Virus record (IMG/VR): IMGVR_UViG_3300043772_001024
Span: 47,743-111,742 of that record
Origin: a virus
DNA length: 64,000 nt
Direction: 5' to 3' (one strand)
In this document: one piece after another, positions 26,844 through 36,739 of the stretch
Position numbering within the stretch: position 1 is the stretch's first letter
Layout: every line of letters starts with the position of its first letter
Made by a program: the position numbers and the translations under genes
The notes under the pieces: generated by a model
What the model was told of the DNA's origin: nothing
Seen by the model: only the letters and a program-made list of their open reading frames with translations
Database searches by the model: none

Positions 26844-28460
26844 TTAGAATGATCCACCTGTGATTGGGTTTCTCATGACTATCTTCAACACCTTGGTCGG
26901 ATCCTTAACCCAGATAGCCGGCATTGTTTGGCTCATCATTACACGGTATCCATTGAATTGTCCAGAAGACTGGAATCCTTGGCTACGTCCCATGTAATCC
27001 ATAGTACCATTTTGATACCACCATTTCAATTGATTATCCCAAGACAATTTCAATAAGAAGATATTGTCATTAGTGTTATCAGTGATGTCAAAGATAATGA
27101 ATGAATAAGAACTTAATGGGAAACCATCAATGATTGGGTTCTCAATGTCATTAGTATGAACATTGTCAAATGCTGGGTTCAATACAAACTTAACATTTGC
27201 CAAGAATGGAATTACATAAGAAGTGTAAGCAAATCCAAAGTTCAAGTCCATACCTTTACCAGTGATTGCACCAATATCAGCAGCCTGAATTAATAAACCT
27301 GAAGATACTGCTTCACGTTTGATAGCTTCATTTACCATTCTCATTCCACCCATACCTGTTTGTACAACTAGTGAACGCTTAGGATCTGGACCTTGGAATT
27401 CAACTTTACCATTGAAGAAGTTGTAGATCTCTCCACGGAACAAATCAAGTGTAAAGTTATTTTTGTTGTATACTCTTTTGAATGAGTTATCCAACTGTTT
27501 CCAAAGACCCACTGATAATCTTAGATCATCTGGACCATCTTGACGTACTCTACCTCCTTGTCCCCACATTAAGTAAGTCTCAATATCAGAAGCAATTTTA
27601 GTTAAGTGAGCAGCTTCCATTGTAGTTAAGAAAGTACGTGATAAGTCTCCGTTATCAAATGCTTTTTTAACTTTGTCTTTACCCATAACTTTAACCATAT
27701 CTTCTAAAGATGTGATTGATGGATCTACAGATTTGTCAAATGTTCTCCAGATCTCAGTTACAGGAACTGTACCATCTGCATTCATACCACCTTTGATCAT
27801 CAAGTCAGCACGGCTAGAGATAGAATAATGTACGTGAGCTTCAGCACCACCAACAAAGTTATAGAATTCACGGAATCCTGTTCTTGTTGTGATGTCAGAG
27901 AATCTCTCACCATACTCACCTCTTGCAGAACCTTTACGGAAAACTTTAGTACCATTAGCTAAGTACTTGTTATCCAAATATTTGAAGTTGTCATTGTTTA
28001 CTAACTGTACAGTATAGATATAAGCATCTCCTAAAGGAAGGATGTCTTCTGCAGTTATGTACATCTCAACACCATTGTATTTGTCATAAGTGATGATATC
28101 ACCATGTCCAAACTCACGTCTGCTAAGTTTGATACGGAAGGTTGAGCCTTCAATACCTTTAAAGTTGTTTTCTGGTTCAATATCCTCAAGGATGTAAGGT
28201 AAGTCTACAGACACAGGAGTCTGCCACTTATACTCACCACGAGCATTATCAACCATAATTACATTTTTACCACCAAAGCTAGACATTTGGTAAAGAGGCA
28301 TTTCTACCTTCTGAGCCATAGCCCAAAGGTCCACTGGACCTAAATCCATTGGTTCTGCATCCTTTAACATGTTAACCAAGTGATAAGAGTCTACATGTGA
28401 CGTAGCATTGTACGCGGTATCCCGTAGAAATATACCATTGTTTAAAACTGGAGTTGCCAT
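26844..28460 (-). CDS. Major capsid protein (HK97 fold, crAss type)
   Basis: A 538-aa protein located third after terminase and portal, followed by a strong terminator. The sequence has an N-terminal arm (LNNGIFLRDTAYNATSHVDSYHLVNM), long beta-rich stretches and GGAEAHVHYSISSRADLMIKGG in the middle, all typical of crAss-like capsid proteins of about 500 residues. No cleaved prodomain is evident. Many copies should form the icosahedral shell. Its codons look more regular (more C-ending) than those of its neighbours, in keeping with high expression. Confidence 0.8.
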   Translation of the reverse strand: MATPVLNNGIFLRDTAYNATSHVDSYHLVNMLKDAEPMDLGPVDLWAMAQKVEMPLYQMSSFGGKNVIMVDNARGEYKWQTPVSVDLPYILEDIEPENNFKGIEGSTFRIKLSRREFGHGDIITYDKYNGVEMYITAEDILPLGDAYIYTVQLVNNDNFKYLDNKYLANGTKVFRKGSARGEYGERFSDITTRTGFREFYNFVGGAEAHVHYSISSRADLMIKGGMNADGTVPVTEIWRTFDKSVDPSITSLEDMVKVMGKDKVKKAFDNGDLSRTFLTTMEAAHLTKIASDIETYLMWGQGGRVRQDGPDDLRLSVGLWKQLDNSFKRVYNKNNFTLDLFRGEIYNFFNGKVEFQGPDPKRSLVVQTGMGGMRMVNEAIKREAVSSGLLIQAADIGAITGKGMDLNFGFAYTSYVIPFLANVKFVLNPAFDNVHTNDIENPIIDGFPLSSYSFIIFDITDNTNDNIFLLKLSWDNQLKWWYQNGTMDYMGRSQGFQSSGQFNGYRVMMSQTMPAIWVKDPTKVLKIVMRNPITGGSF

Positions 28461-28485
28461 TTTATATTTGTTTATTTGTTACTAA

Positions 28486-29748
28486 TTAAAATCTCTTAAA
28501 CATGTTTGCTCTTGAGATGGTTTTTTGTGGAGCCCTAGTAGTTGTATTTCTTCTCTCAGGTTCTTCATACTGAGTAGATGCTGTACTTCTTCTAGCCTCT
28601 TCTGTTTTCAATTGTCTTACTACTTTTTCTGTAGCTTGTCTTCCACCTTGATCTCTTACTCTATTTTTGTATCCATTAGGATCAGCAAGTAACCATAGTG
28701 CTTCAGCAATAAGATCATGTCTTGGTTCTACAAACTGATACTTCTCAAGTAAGTGTCCAAGTAAATTTGTAGGTTTACCAGAAATTGAAGGGTAATTAGG
28801 TTGTACTAATCCTGAATAAAGTAACCCTTGAGTTTTTTTATCAAGTTTAATTCCACCTAGATCACCTCCAGCAAGAGTGCTGTATACATTATCTGTATAA
28901 GCTTTTGCTGCAGCTTGCTGTTGATCTTTTTTCTCTTCTTGCTCTGCTAGTTGTCTTGCAATAATTTCTTCTTGCATTCTATCTAACTTAGGTTTGAACT
29001 GGTTAGCTTTTTGCTCAAGCTTATCCATGTCTTGCCAATCTTGGATTTCTGATTCTATTTCTTCAGCTGTTCCAAAGTTTGTAGCATAAAGATATTGTCT
29101 TGCAATCTCAGCTTGATCATATTCATCAGATGGATCAAGTTGTCTCATTTCCTCTACATGTGCCAAGGTTCTAAATAAACCTTTAAGATCTTGACCACCA
29201 TCAGCTACATATTTAGCTGCATACTGTAGTTCTTCAGGAAGTGAATTGAAAAATTCTTTAGGTACATTATTTCTTACTTTGTCTTCTCTTTCTTGGAAGT
29301 TAGCTTCAAATAACTCTCTAAAGTCTTTAGTGGTATATTCTTCTAATGGTTTGTCATCATCAAAACCAATAAGAGTACCTTCTTCAATCATTTTAGCTGC
29401 AAGTTCAGCAAGACCAGATTTATCAACCTTTGGTCTTCCTTTATTACCAGCCTCTTCTTCTTGTGCAATTAGACCATCAAGCTCAGCAATGGTTTCATCA
29501 ACTTCTGCTTTCTTTTCAGCTGCTTCCTCTTTTTCTTTTGGAGAAGCAGGTGAGTTGTCAAGGAACGTGGTGTCTACATTTTCTTTTGAAAATAAAGACT
29601 TTGGTTTATCATCTTCTTTACCATCTTCAGGAAGCATTACACTTTCTGCTCCAGGTATTCCAAAGATCTCATCAATATTTACATCTACTTGACCTACCGT
29701 TGTAGTGTCTAATGTCTGGGTTTCCCCAGTTTGGTTTGTGTTTTCCAT
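28486..29748 (-). CDS. Scaffold-position protein between portal and capsid
   Basis: A 420-aa highly acidic protein. Disordered N-terminus (about 1-130), a coiled-coil-rich centre (DKLEQKANQFKPKLDRMQEE; QLAEQEEKKDQQQAAAKAY), and an Arg-rich C-terminus ending in RANMFKRF. Acidic N-terminus plus helices plus basic tail, encoded directly before the capsid gene, is the usual plan of a scaffolding protein. This role is inferred from position and composition. Confidence 0.65.
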   Translation of the reverse strand: MENTNQTGETQTLDTTTVGQVDVNIDEIFGIPGAESVMLPEDGKEDDKPKSLFSKENVDTTFLDNSPASPKEKEEAAEKKAEVDETIAELDGLIAQEEEAGNKGRPKVDKSGLAELAAKMIEEGTLIGFDDDKPLEEYTTKDFRELFEANFQEREDKVRNNVPKEFFNSLPEELQYAAKYVADGGQDLKGLFRTLAHVEEMRQLDPSDEYDQAEIARQYLYATNFGTAEEIESEIQDWQDMDKLEQKANQFKPKLDRMQEEIIARQLAEQEEKKDQQQAAAKAYTDNVYSTLAGGDLGGIKLDKKTQGLLYSGLVQPNYPSISGKPTNLLGHLLEKYQFVEPRHDLIAEALWLLADPNGYKNRVRDQGGRQATEKVVRQLKTEEARRSTASTQYEEPERRNTTTRAPQKTISRANMFKRF

Positions 29749-29775
29749 AAGTGTTGGTTTTTTATGTTATACTTC

Positions 29776-29782
29776 AATATAC
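29776..29782 (-). promoter_or_regulatory. GTATATT late-promoter-like motif before capsid operon
   Basis: The minus-strand read is TTTTGTATATTGAAG, 28 nt upstream of the scaffold-position gene, in the 92-nt gap after the portal gene. Confidence 0.5.
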
Positions 29783-29840
29783 AAAATAAACTTGATAAAT
29801 TTAAAACAGAAGAAAAGTTTTTCTGCACTATATGGCTATA

Positions 29841-32591
29841 CTACTTTTTATTTTTCACTGAACCACCTTTATCATATTTGTTTTTATTCACTCTTGCTAC
29901 TTGAAGTTGTTTATCAGCTATCTCTCTTTGAACTTGTAGCTTCTCTCTTTCAATAGCATTCTTATCTCTATCTAACATAGTTCTGGTAGCTTCTTTATCT
30001 CTTTGCAATTGATTTTGCATTTGATATTGCTCACTTTGTCTTATATCTTTTAAAGCATCTTGGTAATCAGATATCTGATTCTGATTAATATCAGCCATAG
30101 ATCCATAACCAGCAGCTCTAATTTCAGCAATAAGTATTTCAGTTTGTCTATCTTTCTCTTTCTCAGCAGCAGTAGCATCAATCTTCATCTTCTCAATCTC
30201 TTGTTGTTTCTGAAGTTGTTGTTCTTGCATTTGCTGTTGTTGTTGCATTTCTTCTTGTTTTTGCTGCTGTTGTTTTTGCTCAGAAGATTTAAGAGCACTG
30301 TTAAGTTCAGCAATAGAATCAGATTGAACAATTTTACCAAGATCATAGATAGAAGCTCCTGTAGTATTATTCTGCATAGCCATTTGTTTTAACTGTTCTA
30401 AAACAGCTCTGTGGTTTGCGGTTGTACTACAGAATATATTAAGATCTCTCATCAATAAGTCAGTACCATTTATTTCAAAGTTTACTTTCTCATCTGCTGT
30501 AGTAATATAACTTAATCTGCTTGATGGTTTTGTAGAGTGATAATACTGCGCTAAGTCAGTTCTCATCTGGTGAACTCTTGGCATTAAGTAATCACAGTGC
30601 TGAACAAAGAACATTTCTGTTTGAGCATATGAAGAAGCAGCAGCTTGTTCTACTCCGGTAGCAGTCATTTGAGCTATTTGTTGTCCCATCCTTTGTGGAG
30701 TTACACCTATTACTTCATAAGCTTGTTGCTTGAAGTGATTAGCTAACTGTATCCTTGACATTAATCTCTCTGTCTGAGATAGATCTAGTTTTTGGAAATG
30801 CTGGAAGTTTAATGCATTCTCTGTATTTGTGATAGATGTATCTAGAGGTAGCATCTGGAAGTTCTTCATTGCTACATATGCTTTAGCATAATTACCTTTC
30901 CCCCAGTCTTCTCCTAATGAGTGTCTTGGTAAAGTATTCTGGTCAAGCATGATAATAGTTCCTAGTTCATCTACTAATATATCTGCAATCTGATTGTTAA
31001 CTATATTATATCCAATCTGGTATGGTTTCATTAAGTCAATAAGTGCAGTAGACTTAGTATTTCTATCTGAGAATACAGATCCTTCTACTGGAAGTTTACA
31101 TCCATACAAGCTATTATCACCTTTAAACTGAAATCTTAGTGGTCCTATCTTAGGTTTATCAACTCCAATATACATAGGAGTAAATCCTCCCGGATTATTC
31201 ATACCCCAGAAAGAAGGTATGTTTGGCCCTATCTTTATACCACCCCATACTTCATTGATCCATATCCAGTCAATATGTTCACCGTAAACTAAGTTATCTT
31301 TAGTTTTGTTTTTCATCAATCTGGTATCATAAATTGGTTTAGTAGATATTGTGTAATCTTCATCTACTATATCCATCTCTACTTTACCATTATCATCTAT
31401 ACTTATTAGATGCCCTATTTTTCTCTGAGACTTCCAATATATAGTTGATACCCTTAATAAGTATGCTGTACCTTGATCATAGTAATCCTCACCTTCAGAT
31501 AGTATTTGAGTAATGATATCCCCGCCTTCTAATACAGTACCACCCATTGCAGTTGTATACTGTCTATATGCTAATGAGGGCATATTAGTATTCCAATCAT
31601 GTGATTTGGTACCGTCATAAAAACTACCATCATTTTGAAGACCACCAATTGTGTATCCGGCAGATCTGATTGGGTATACTGCTTCTAAAGCTCTTAATTG
31701 TTCTTCATCCATCAGATATCCATATCTATCAATAACATCAGCAGGAGTCATCATATCTGTCTTACCGGCCCAGTTAGCTTGAGATATATATCTAGCATCT
31801 GGAGATTTATGATAAAATGAAATAGCTGGATTCCATAACTCTACTTCATAATCATCTTCCATCATGCGGAAATGCCAGAACTCTCTATCTGTAATTAACA
31901 TGTCACGGAAGCCTCTTTCTTCAAGTTCATCCATTCTGAATCTTTCTACATCCACTTTATGTTGATGTGTAGCCCACTCTTCTACCATTGACCTGTAATC
32001 TTTTCTAAAGTACATTTCAATTTCAGGAAGGGATTTTAATTTCTCTGGTGATGTCTCTTGTTGGAATTCTTCTGAATCAGGCTGAAGTCCTTTATCCATA
32101 AGTGCAGAAGATACTTTAAGTCTTGCATCTTGTAATAGAACATCTTCAACCATTTGTCTTTTCTGCTCTATCATCTCATTGTATGAATGTTCATCAACAG
32201 CTCTATAAGTCAGCTTAGTTGATCTTTTAGCAAATTCAGCCACCAGAACATTAATAACATTTGGTATAATTGGATAGAACTTTAACTCTAATGCAGAAAC
32301 ATCTTCTTTAGTTAAAAGATCCACAATGTCTCTGTAATCATTATTTTCTTCTACTATGTAGTCTGACTTATCTATAATACCTTTTGCAAGTTTATAGTTC
32401 TTCATCAGTCTTCTAGCATTTCTCCGGATTTGTTTTAAGCCTTGCCACTCCAACCAGTCTAAATTCCATGCTGCCCACTTCTCATCCTTTTCTTTTTTTG
32501 TAATAAACTGTAATGGTTGGGTGATACTACCCATTCTATTATTTTCAGTTGTGGCTCCTCCTTTTGCTTGTAAAGCATTTATTATCTTCAT
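29841..32591 (-). CDS. Portal protein (crAss type)
   Basis: A 916-aa protein directly downstream of the large terminase, the place of the portal in crAss-like phages. The central part (DREFWHFRMMEDDYEVELWNPA; RLMSRIQLANHFKQQAYEVIGVTPQRMG) fits the wing and stem/crown of a crAss portal, and the length suits this family (700-900 aa). A long Gln/Lys/Glu coiled coil (about 775-880) forms the C-terminal region. Both ends carry xxGG motifs: LQAKGGATTEN at the start and YDKGGSVKNKK at the end. It forms the dodecameric DNA gate. Confidence 0.8.
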   Translation of the reverse strand: MKIINALQAKGGATTENNRMGSITQPLQFITKKEKDEKWAAWNLDWLEWQGLKQIRRNARRLMKNYKLAKGIIDKSDYIVEENNDYRDIVDLLTKEDVSALELKFYPIIPNVINVLVAEFAKRSTKLTYRAVDEHSYNEMIEQKRQMVEDVLLQDARLKVSSALMDKGLQPDSEEFQQETSPEKLKSLPEIEMYFRKDYRSMVEEWATHQHKVDVERFRMDELEERGFRDMLITDREFWHFRMMEDDYEVELWNPAISFYHKSPDARYISQANWAGKTDMMTPADVIDRYGYLMDEEQLRALEAVYPIRSAGYTIGGLQNDGSFYDGTKSHDWNTNMPSLAYRQYTTAMGGTVLEGGDIITQILSEGEDYYDQGTAYLLRVSTIYWKSQRKIGHLISIDDNGKVEMDIVDEDYTISTKPIYDTRLMKNKTKDNLVYGEHIDWIWINEVWGGIKIGPNIPSFWGMNNPGGFTPMYIGVDKPKIGPLRFQFKGDNSLYGCKLPVEGSVFSDRNTKSTALIDLMKPYQIGYNIVNNQIADILVDELGTIIMLDQNTLPRHSLGEDWGKGNYAKAYVAMKNFQMLPLDTSITNTENALNFQHFQKLDLSQTERLMSRIQLANHFKQQAYEVIGVTPQRMGQQIAQMTATGVEQAAASSYAQTEMFFVQHCDYLMPRVHQMRTDLAQYYHSTKPSSRLSYITTADEKVNFEINGTDLLMRDLNIFCSTTANHRAVLEQLKQMAMQNNTTGASIYDLGKIVQSDSIAELNSALKSSEQKQQQQKQEEMQQQQQMQEQQLQKQQEIEKMKIDATAAEKEKDRQTEILIAEIRAAGYGSMADINQNQISDYQDALKDIRQSEQYQMQNQLQRDKEATRTMLDRDKNAIEREKLQVQREIADKQLQVARVNKNKYDKGGSVKNKK

Positions 32592-32596
32592 AGTAC

Positions 32597-34804
32597 CTAT
32601 TTAATGTTTTTAAATGGAGATCTTGTTATTCCTTTTGCTAATGAATTACCAGAACCTCCCATATGTCTAAATGGACTTCTATTTAATTTAAACAAATTTT
32701 CTGACTTTTGCAAGTTTTTGGCCATATCATCCATGATTGTTCTTGTTGCAAACCCTCTATTTGATTCTTGAATTCTCATGAATGCAACCAGAGCAGCAAA
32801 AGAAACTAGTCTATCCACATTGACTCCATCTGCATATTCTCTCATTTCTTTAATTAGCATGGGGTCAGGAATCCTTTCTATACCATATTTTGTTCTAACA
32901 ATAGTACCATCAGGTTTTGTTTCCACATCTATTTCTTCCTTACAATATTCTATGGCATAACTAAGAAGATGGGCCTTGAAAAGAGTACCTGTATTTTTCC
33001 AACCATACTCCTGAAATACATTGGCATTAGAACCAAGGTCTTTTAGAAACATGATCTGACCTTTAGGTACTAGATACTTTTGTTTTTTTCTAGATATCAT
33101 ATACTGGATAAACAAAGATATGTTATTCTCTATAAGTGTCCAGGCATTGTACCACTCTATAATTAGTTCTAGTTTCTGGTGGGTTTTGTTTATGTCATCA
33201 AATCTGCCACACCATGCAGCTACTATTTTACCTTGTTCTATATATGTCTCTGTTTCAACACCAGTAACTTTAGTTACTTGAAGTGGAGCTTTCATTACAT
33301 ATATGGAACATAGTGATTCTGAGGTAGTTGTCTTTCCTTCAGATACAGGGTCAATAGATGCATAATATGTTTGACCAAACTGTGCATCTTTGATGGGTCT
33401 TTCCCACACTACTAATACACCTGTTTTATCTTCAGTTTTTTTAGATATAGGAAACTCAGATATAGGTCTTTTGTTTGTAGGCATTACAGCCGGTTTACCA
33501 TTCTCATCCGTGCTTATGTCTAAGAACTCATAACCATATGTCTTTTCCTCTATTCTTCTTTCTTGTGCTGCAAGTAAATGTGTTGGGAATACAGATACAG
33601 TTCTATGGTCAAATGCTTCTTTTATATTCCTTGGATGCTGAGATATCCTAAGCTGATAATCTTCAGCACTTAGTTCTTTCTTCCATTTCTCAAATTGTTC
33701 ATCCAATGCTTTTAATGCAGCTTCTACAAGTGAATTACCATATTCATCTATATGTGGTGGCATAGACCATTGTTCAGGAATAAATAAACCTGACATACCT
33801 ATAGTACCTTTATCATCTATCAGATTTGTTTCTACAGCATATATATCTTTAGATAAAGGATTAAGAATCATATCTCTCAATGGATTACACTGAGACAAAT
33901 CACCCACAGATCCAGCAGCTATAAACATTCCTGTAGTCATAAGACCAGATCTCATGGCTGGGCGCATGTACTCATATGTCTGATCCATCTTAGGAGCAAT
34001 TCCAGCCTCCTCATGAAAGAAGTATTTAACTGGACCCCCTACACCATTTGTTGGATCTTTCTCAAATGACATACCTTGTATAGTACCTTTAAGACCCACT
34101 TCTGTATTTCTATCTCCTCTTCTTACTTGGATCTTTTGTTGCCACATCATCACTTTATCTGGTGACATAGGTCTATACCATGCAGTATGCTCATTTAAGA
34201 ATGCTGCATATTCCTGTAAGAATTTCCAGGATCCTTTCTCATTGATGTAGTCTTTAAGACTAGCTCCCATCTTAAGAGTAACCCCGGCTTCAAACCATTG
34301 CTGGTTTATAAACTTACCCATATGATAATAAGAAGAAGCTATCTGCCGTTTCTTTAGTATAGCTGAGTGTTTATAGTTTAGTTCTGCTAACAACTCATAT
34401 AAGGCCATATGATACTGAGCATCCCTAATTTTAGCAAAGCCAAACTGCTGAATCTCTTTATCAAAGATAGGTAAGAAGTTTAGCCACATGTAGTATTCTC
34501 TTGCAAGAAACCATGTGTTATCTCCATCTTTTACTATAATACCTTTACGGCATTTTGTTTTTTGATCATCCCAGTAGCTTATAAAGTCTTTGGATTTAAA
34601 TGGAGCTGTAGTGTATACTCCATCTTTTTTAAATTTGACTGACTCAGATATGAAAACTCTATTGGTAGTTTCATTGAAGTTGTACTTACCTGGTTCCTTA
34701 AATAGTTCAAAGATAAAGTTACTGAACTCTTCTCTGGAGTCAAAACTTGTTGTTGTCCAGTTTCCATTGTCATAGGTTGGTATGTCTTGATAAATTTCAC
34801 TCAT
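32597..34804 (-). CDS. Terminase large subunit
   Basis: A 735-aa packaging ATPase/nuclease. An ATPase N-terminal half with a Walker-A-like LKKRQIASSYYHMGKF (about 150-165; the usual GKS/T is degenerate, as in some crAss terminases), Walker B-like YFFHEEAG (about 261-267) and a C-terminal RNase H-like nuclease starting YYASIDPVSEGK (acidic D485). It drives DNA into the capsid through the portal encoded next to it. The C-terminus has RHMGGSGNSLAKG. Spacing of 2-5 nt to both neighbours shows a packaging operon. Confidence 0.85.
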   Translation of the reverse strand: MSEIYQDIPTYDNGNWTTTSFDSREEFSNFIFELFKEPGKYNFNETTNRVFISESVKFKKDGVYTTAPFKSKDFISYWDDQKTKCRKGIIVKDGDNTWFLAREYYMWLNFLPIFDKEIQQFGFAKIRDAQYHMALYELLAELNYKHSAILKKRQIASSYYHMGKFINQQWFEAGVTLKMGASLKDYINEKGSWKFLQEYAAFLNEHTAWYRPMSPDKVMMWQQKIQVRRGDRNTEVGLKGTIQGMSFEKDPTNGVGGPVKYFFHEEAGIAPKMDQTYEYMRPAMRSGLMTTGMFIAAGSVGDLSQCNPLRDMILNPLSKDIYAVETNLIDDKGTIGMSGLFIPEQWSMPPHIDEYGNSLVEAALKALDEQFEKWKKELSAEDYQLRISQHPRNIKEAFDHRTVSVFPTHLLAAQERRIEEKTYGYEFLDISTDENGKPAVMPTNKRPISEFPISKKTEDKTGVLVVWERPIKDAQFGQTYYASIDPVSEGKTTTSESLCSIYVMKAPLQVTKVTGVETETYIEQGKIVAAWCGRFDDINKTHQKLELIIEWYNAWTLIENNISLFIQYMISRKKQKYLVPKGQIMFLKDLGSNANVFQEYGWKNTGTLFKAHLLSYAIEYCKEEIDVETKPDGTIVRTKYGIERIPDPMLIKEMREYADGVNVDRLVSFAALVAFMRIQESNRGFATRTIMDDMAKNLQKSENLFKLNRSPFRHMGGSGNSLAKGITRSPFKNIK

Positions 34805-34806
34805 AA

Positions 34807-35322
34807 TTATTGGTCATATGCCACACCAATACCACCTCTAACTCTACTTGATTGTTCTTCTTGAAGATCTTTATAAGCTCCTTTGAAAGACTGTCTGATA
34901 GCTTCATAGTTTTTAGCTGCACTAATAAGTGAGTTTATATTCCCGTCCCTACCTGCAGTTATAGTTGTTACTTCCATATATCTTGCTAATCTATCTAACA
35001 TGGATGCAATACCTTTATATGCTCTGGATGTTGGGGTTTCATACATTCTTTGACAGAACTGTAAAGCTGTGAATACAGCATCATCTTCTGTTGAGAATTC
35101 ACCTTCTATCTGTTGCATTATTAGATTCTCTTTATCTATATCTGGTGTATAGAAAAATGGATTCATATCCGGATTGGGACATGTCATGTAGAAAAGATAT
35201 TGGTATATTTTTAGGTAATCATCCGGATACTCTTCCATTATATCTTTAAGAGCTTTTAGTGTATAACAGTGTTCTGTTGGTACCACAATATTATTCTGTA
35301 CATCAAAGAGTTTGATTAACAT
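34807..35322 (-). CDS. Conserved packaging-operon protein, possible small-terminase analogue
   Basis: A 171-aa helical protein between nuclease and large terminase (gaps of 2 nt). The centre has an acidic YPDDYLKIYQYLFYMTCPNPDMN segment and the end long helices (AISAAKNYEAIRQSFKGAYKDL-like). crAss-like phages lack an obvious small terminase, and a small helical protein next to TerL is the natural candidate; this is only an inference. No HTH motif is apparent. Confidence 0.6.
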   Translation of the reverse strand: MLIKLFDVQNNIVVPTEHCYTLKALKDIMEEYPDDYLKIYQYLFYMTCPNPDMNPFFYTPDIDKENLIMQQIEGEFSTEDDAVFTALQFCQRMYETPTSRAYKGIASMLDRLARYMEVTTITAGRDGNINSLISAAKNYEAIRQSFKGAYKDLQEEQSSRVRGGIGVAYDQ

Positions 35323-35324
35323 AT

Positions 35325-36155
35325 TTATTTCTTTTTAATTGGGTTATCTTTCATATAATGTATAACTGCCTGCACTTCATCTACCAAGTAAGGTATAGAG
35401 ATTGGTATAACTTCTTTTATTACAGGTTCCCCTCTCTCATCTTTCTTTGTAATAGGATAGCCCCAGTTATCTTCTCTTTCAACTTCAAATGTTATATGAT
35501 GAACAAATATTCTTCCTGGTTTTAGTTTGGGGTTATGCTTCAATATAATATACATATAAATACTCAATTGTAAAGCATAGTGATTAAAGTGGCAGTCATC
35601 TAAACTATCTACCGGTGATAACATCTTATCAGTTACACCTTCCCAGTTAGTGAAACCTTCCATCTTAATTTCTTTATTAGTCTTGTAGTCAATAATATTT
35701 ACTTTACCATTGACTACTTCAACTAAATCTGACTGGCCACATAAGCCTGCTGACTTAAGATAGACCATATGTTCTGGATACACGCCTGGTTCTAGTTTTT
35801 GATTTGGTGCCACCCTGATACCATTATTTTCACCGGATGGGCTAAATACAGGTACAGTAACACCTTCTCTCTCTAATGAAGCTAAAGAACATAAATCATC
35901 CTCTCTTTGGTTATGATACCATGTACCAAGGGTGGTAGACCTATCAGCTTCATTTTTCCAAATCTCTTGTATAATAACAGGATCTACACCATACCATTTA
36001 GATGTCTTTTTCTTGCTCACCTTCTCTGCAGTTTTCTTTGCATCAAATGGTTTTTTTAAAGCAGATATTACTGTAGTTACACTAGTCCAGTTTATCTTCT
36101 CTTCAGGATTTAAACTCTTATAGCTATGGTCCTCAGCTGTAAATATTATACTCAT
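35325..36155 (-). CDS. PD-(D/E)XK nuclease
   Basis: A 276-aa protein with the RecB/Cas4-like nuclease core: TLGTWYHNQRE (His81), GLCGQSDLVEVVNG (Asp143) and KVNIIDYKTNKEI (Asp156-x-Lys158), followed by a helical segment with HYALQLSIYMYIIL (the QxxxY motif of RecB-type nucleases). No Cys cluster, so it is not Cas4 with an iron-sulfur centre. A PD-(D/E)XK nuclease near TerL is typical of crAss-like phages; it may process recombination or packaging intermediates. ATGA-type overlap with the upstream gene. Confidence 0.8.
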   Translation of the reverse strand: MSIIFTAEDHSYKSLNPEEKINWTSVTTVISALKKPFDAKKTAEKVSKKKTSKWYGVDPVIIQEIWKNEADRSTTLGTWYHNQREDDLCSLASLEREGVTVPVFSPSGENNGIRVAPNQKLEPGVYPEHMVYLKSAGLCGQSDLVEVVNGKVNIIDYKTNKEIKMEGFTNWEGVTDKMLSPVDSLDDCHFNHYALQLSIYMYIILKHNPKLKPGRIFVHHITFEVEREDNWGYPITKKDERGEPVIKEVIPISIPYLVDEVQAVIHYMKDNPIKKK

Positions 36156-36403
36156 TTTTTCAATTGTTCTAAAGCAAGTATTGCTATGTTAAAGTTATCT
36201 ATATCCTCAGACATAAGCATTGTCTTTAAGTTCTTTACCACATCTGGTTCAATATTTTTATTTTCTTCCATCCATTCTAGATAGTCAATAGTATTTCTAA
36301 CTGCTAATGCATGGTTTATCATACTACCAGTTGTAATAGATATTTGTCTCCCTTGGGGAGCAATACCATCAGTCATGAAGGATTCTAGTTCTACCCATTT
36401 CAT
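36152..36403 (-). CDS. Small protein with MLMSED motif (paralogue pair)
   Basis: An 83-aa protein. Its C-terminal helix pair contains LKTMLMSEDIDNFNIAILAL, similar to IRKMLMSEDDASVLLANTII at the end of the next gene upstream. Overlaps of 4 nt with both neighbours indicate translational coupling. The function is unknown; the shared motif suggests tandem duplication or a common partner. Confidence 0.6.
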   Translation of the reverse strand: MKWVELESFMTDGIAPQGRQISITTGSMINHALAVRNTIDYLEWMEENKNIEPDVVKNLKTMLMSEDIDNFNIAILALEQLKK

Positions 36404-36735
36404 GCATTTTCTATAATTGTGTTAGCTAATAAAACTGATGCATCATCTTCAGACATAAGCATCTTCCTGATATTACTTACTTCTTCTTGAGTAAACTTCC
36501 CTTCCATACAAGCTATCTTAAGTCTTAGAAACTTATTCTCAAGTTCTAATCTTTCTAGTCTACCTAGAATTTCTGATAATGTACTTGTTGATGTAACTGA
36601 AGGTGGTATACTCTGTAGTTGCTCCCATATACCATTTGTATTTATATTTGTGTTCCCAGGAATTGTATTAATAGTCTTATTAGGATCACTAACATATATA
36701 CCTGCATTATGCAATCTATCTGTAAACTTTGACAT
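36400..36735 (-). CDS. Small coiled-coil protein with MLMSED motif
   Basis: A 111-aa protein. N-terminal disordered part (NTIPGNTNINTNGIWEQLQ), a leucine-rich coiled coil (LSEILGRLERLELENKFLRL, about 63-82) and the C-terminal MLMSEDDASVLLAN block shared with the downstream gene. No known domain. Part of the packaging operon. Confidence 0.6.
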   Translation of the reverse strand: MSKFTDRLHNAGIYVSDPNKTINTIPGNTNINTNGIWEQLQSIPPSVTSTSTLSEILGRLERLELENKFLRLKIACMEGKFTQEEVSNIRKMLMSEDDASVLLANTIIENA

Positions 36736-36739
36736 ATTA

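Noticed and set aside
32597-34804. Terminase small subunit upstream of TerL
   Set aside because: The 171-aa neighbour has no recognisable HTH; it is listed only as a possible analogue.
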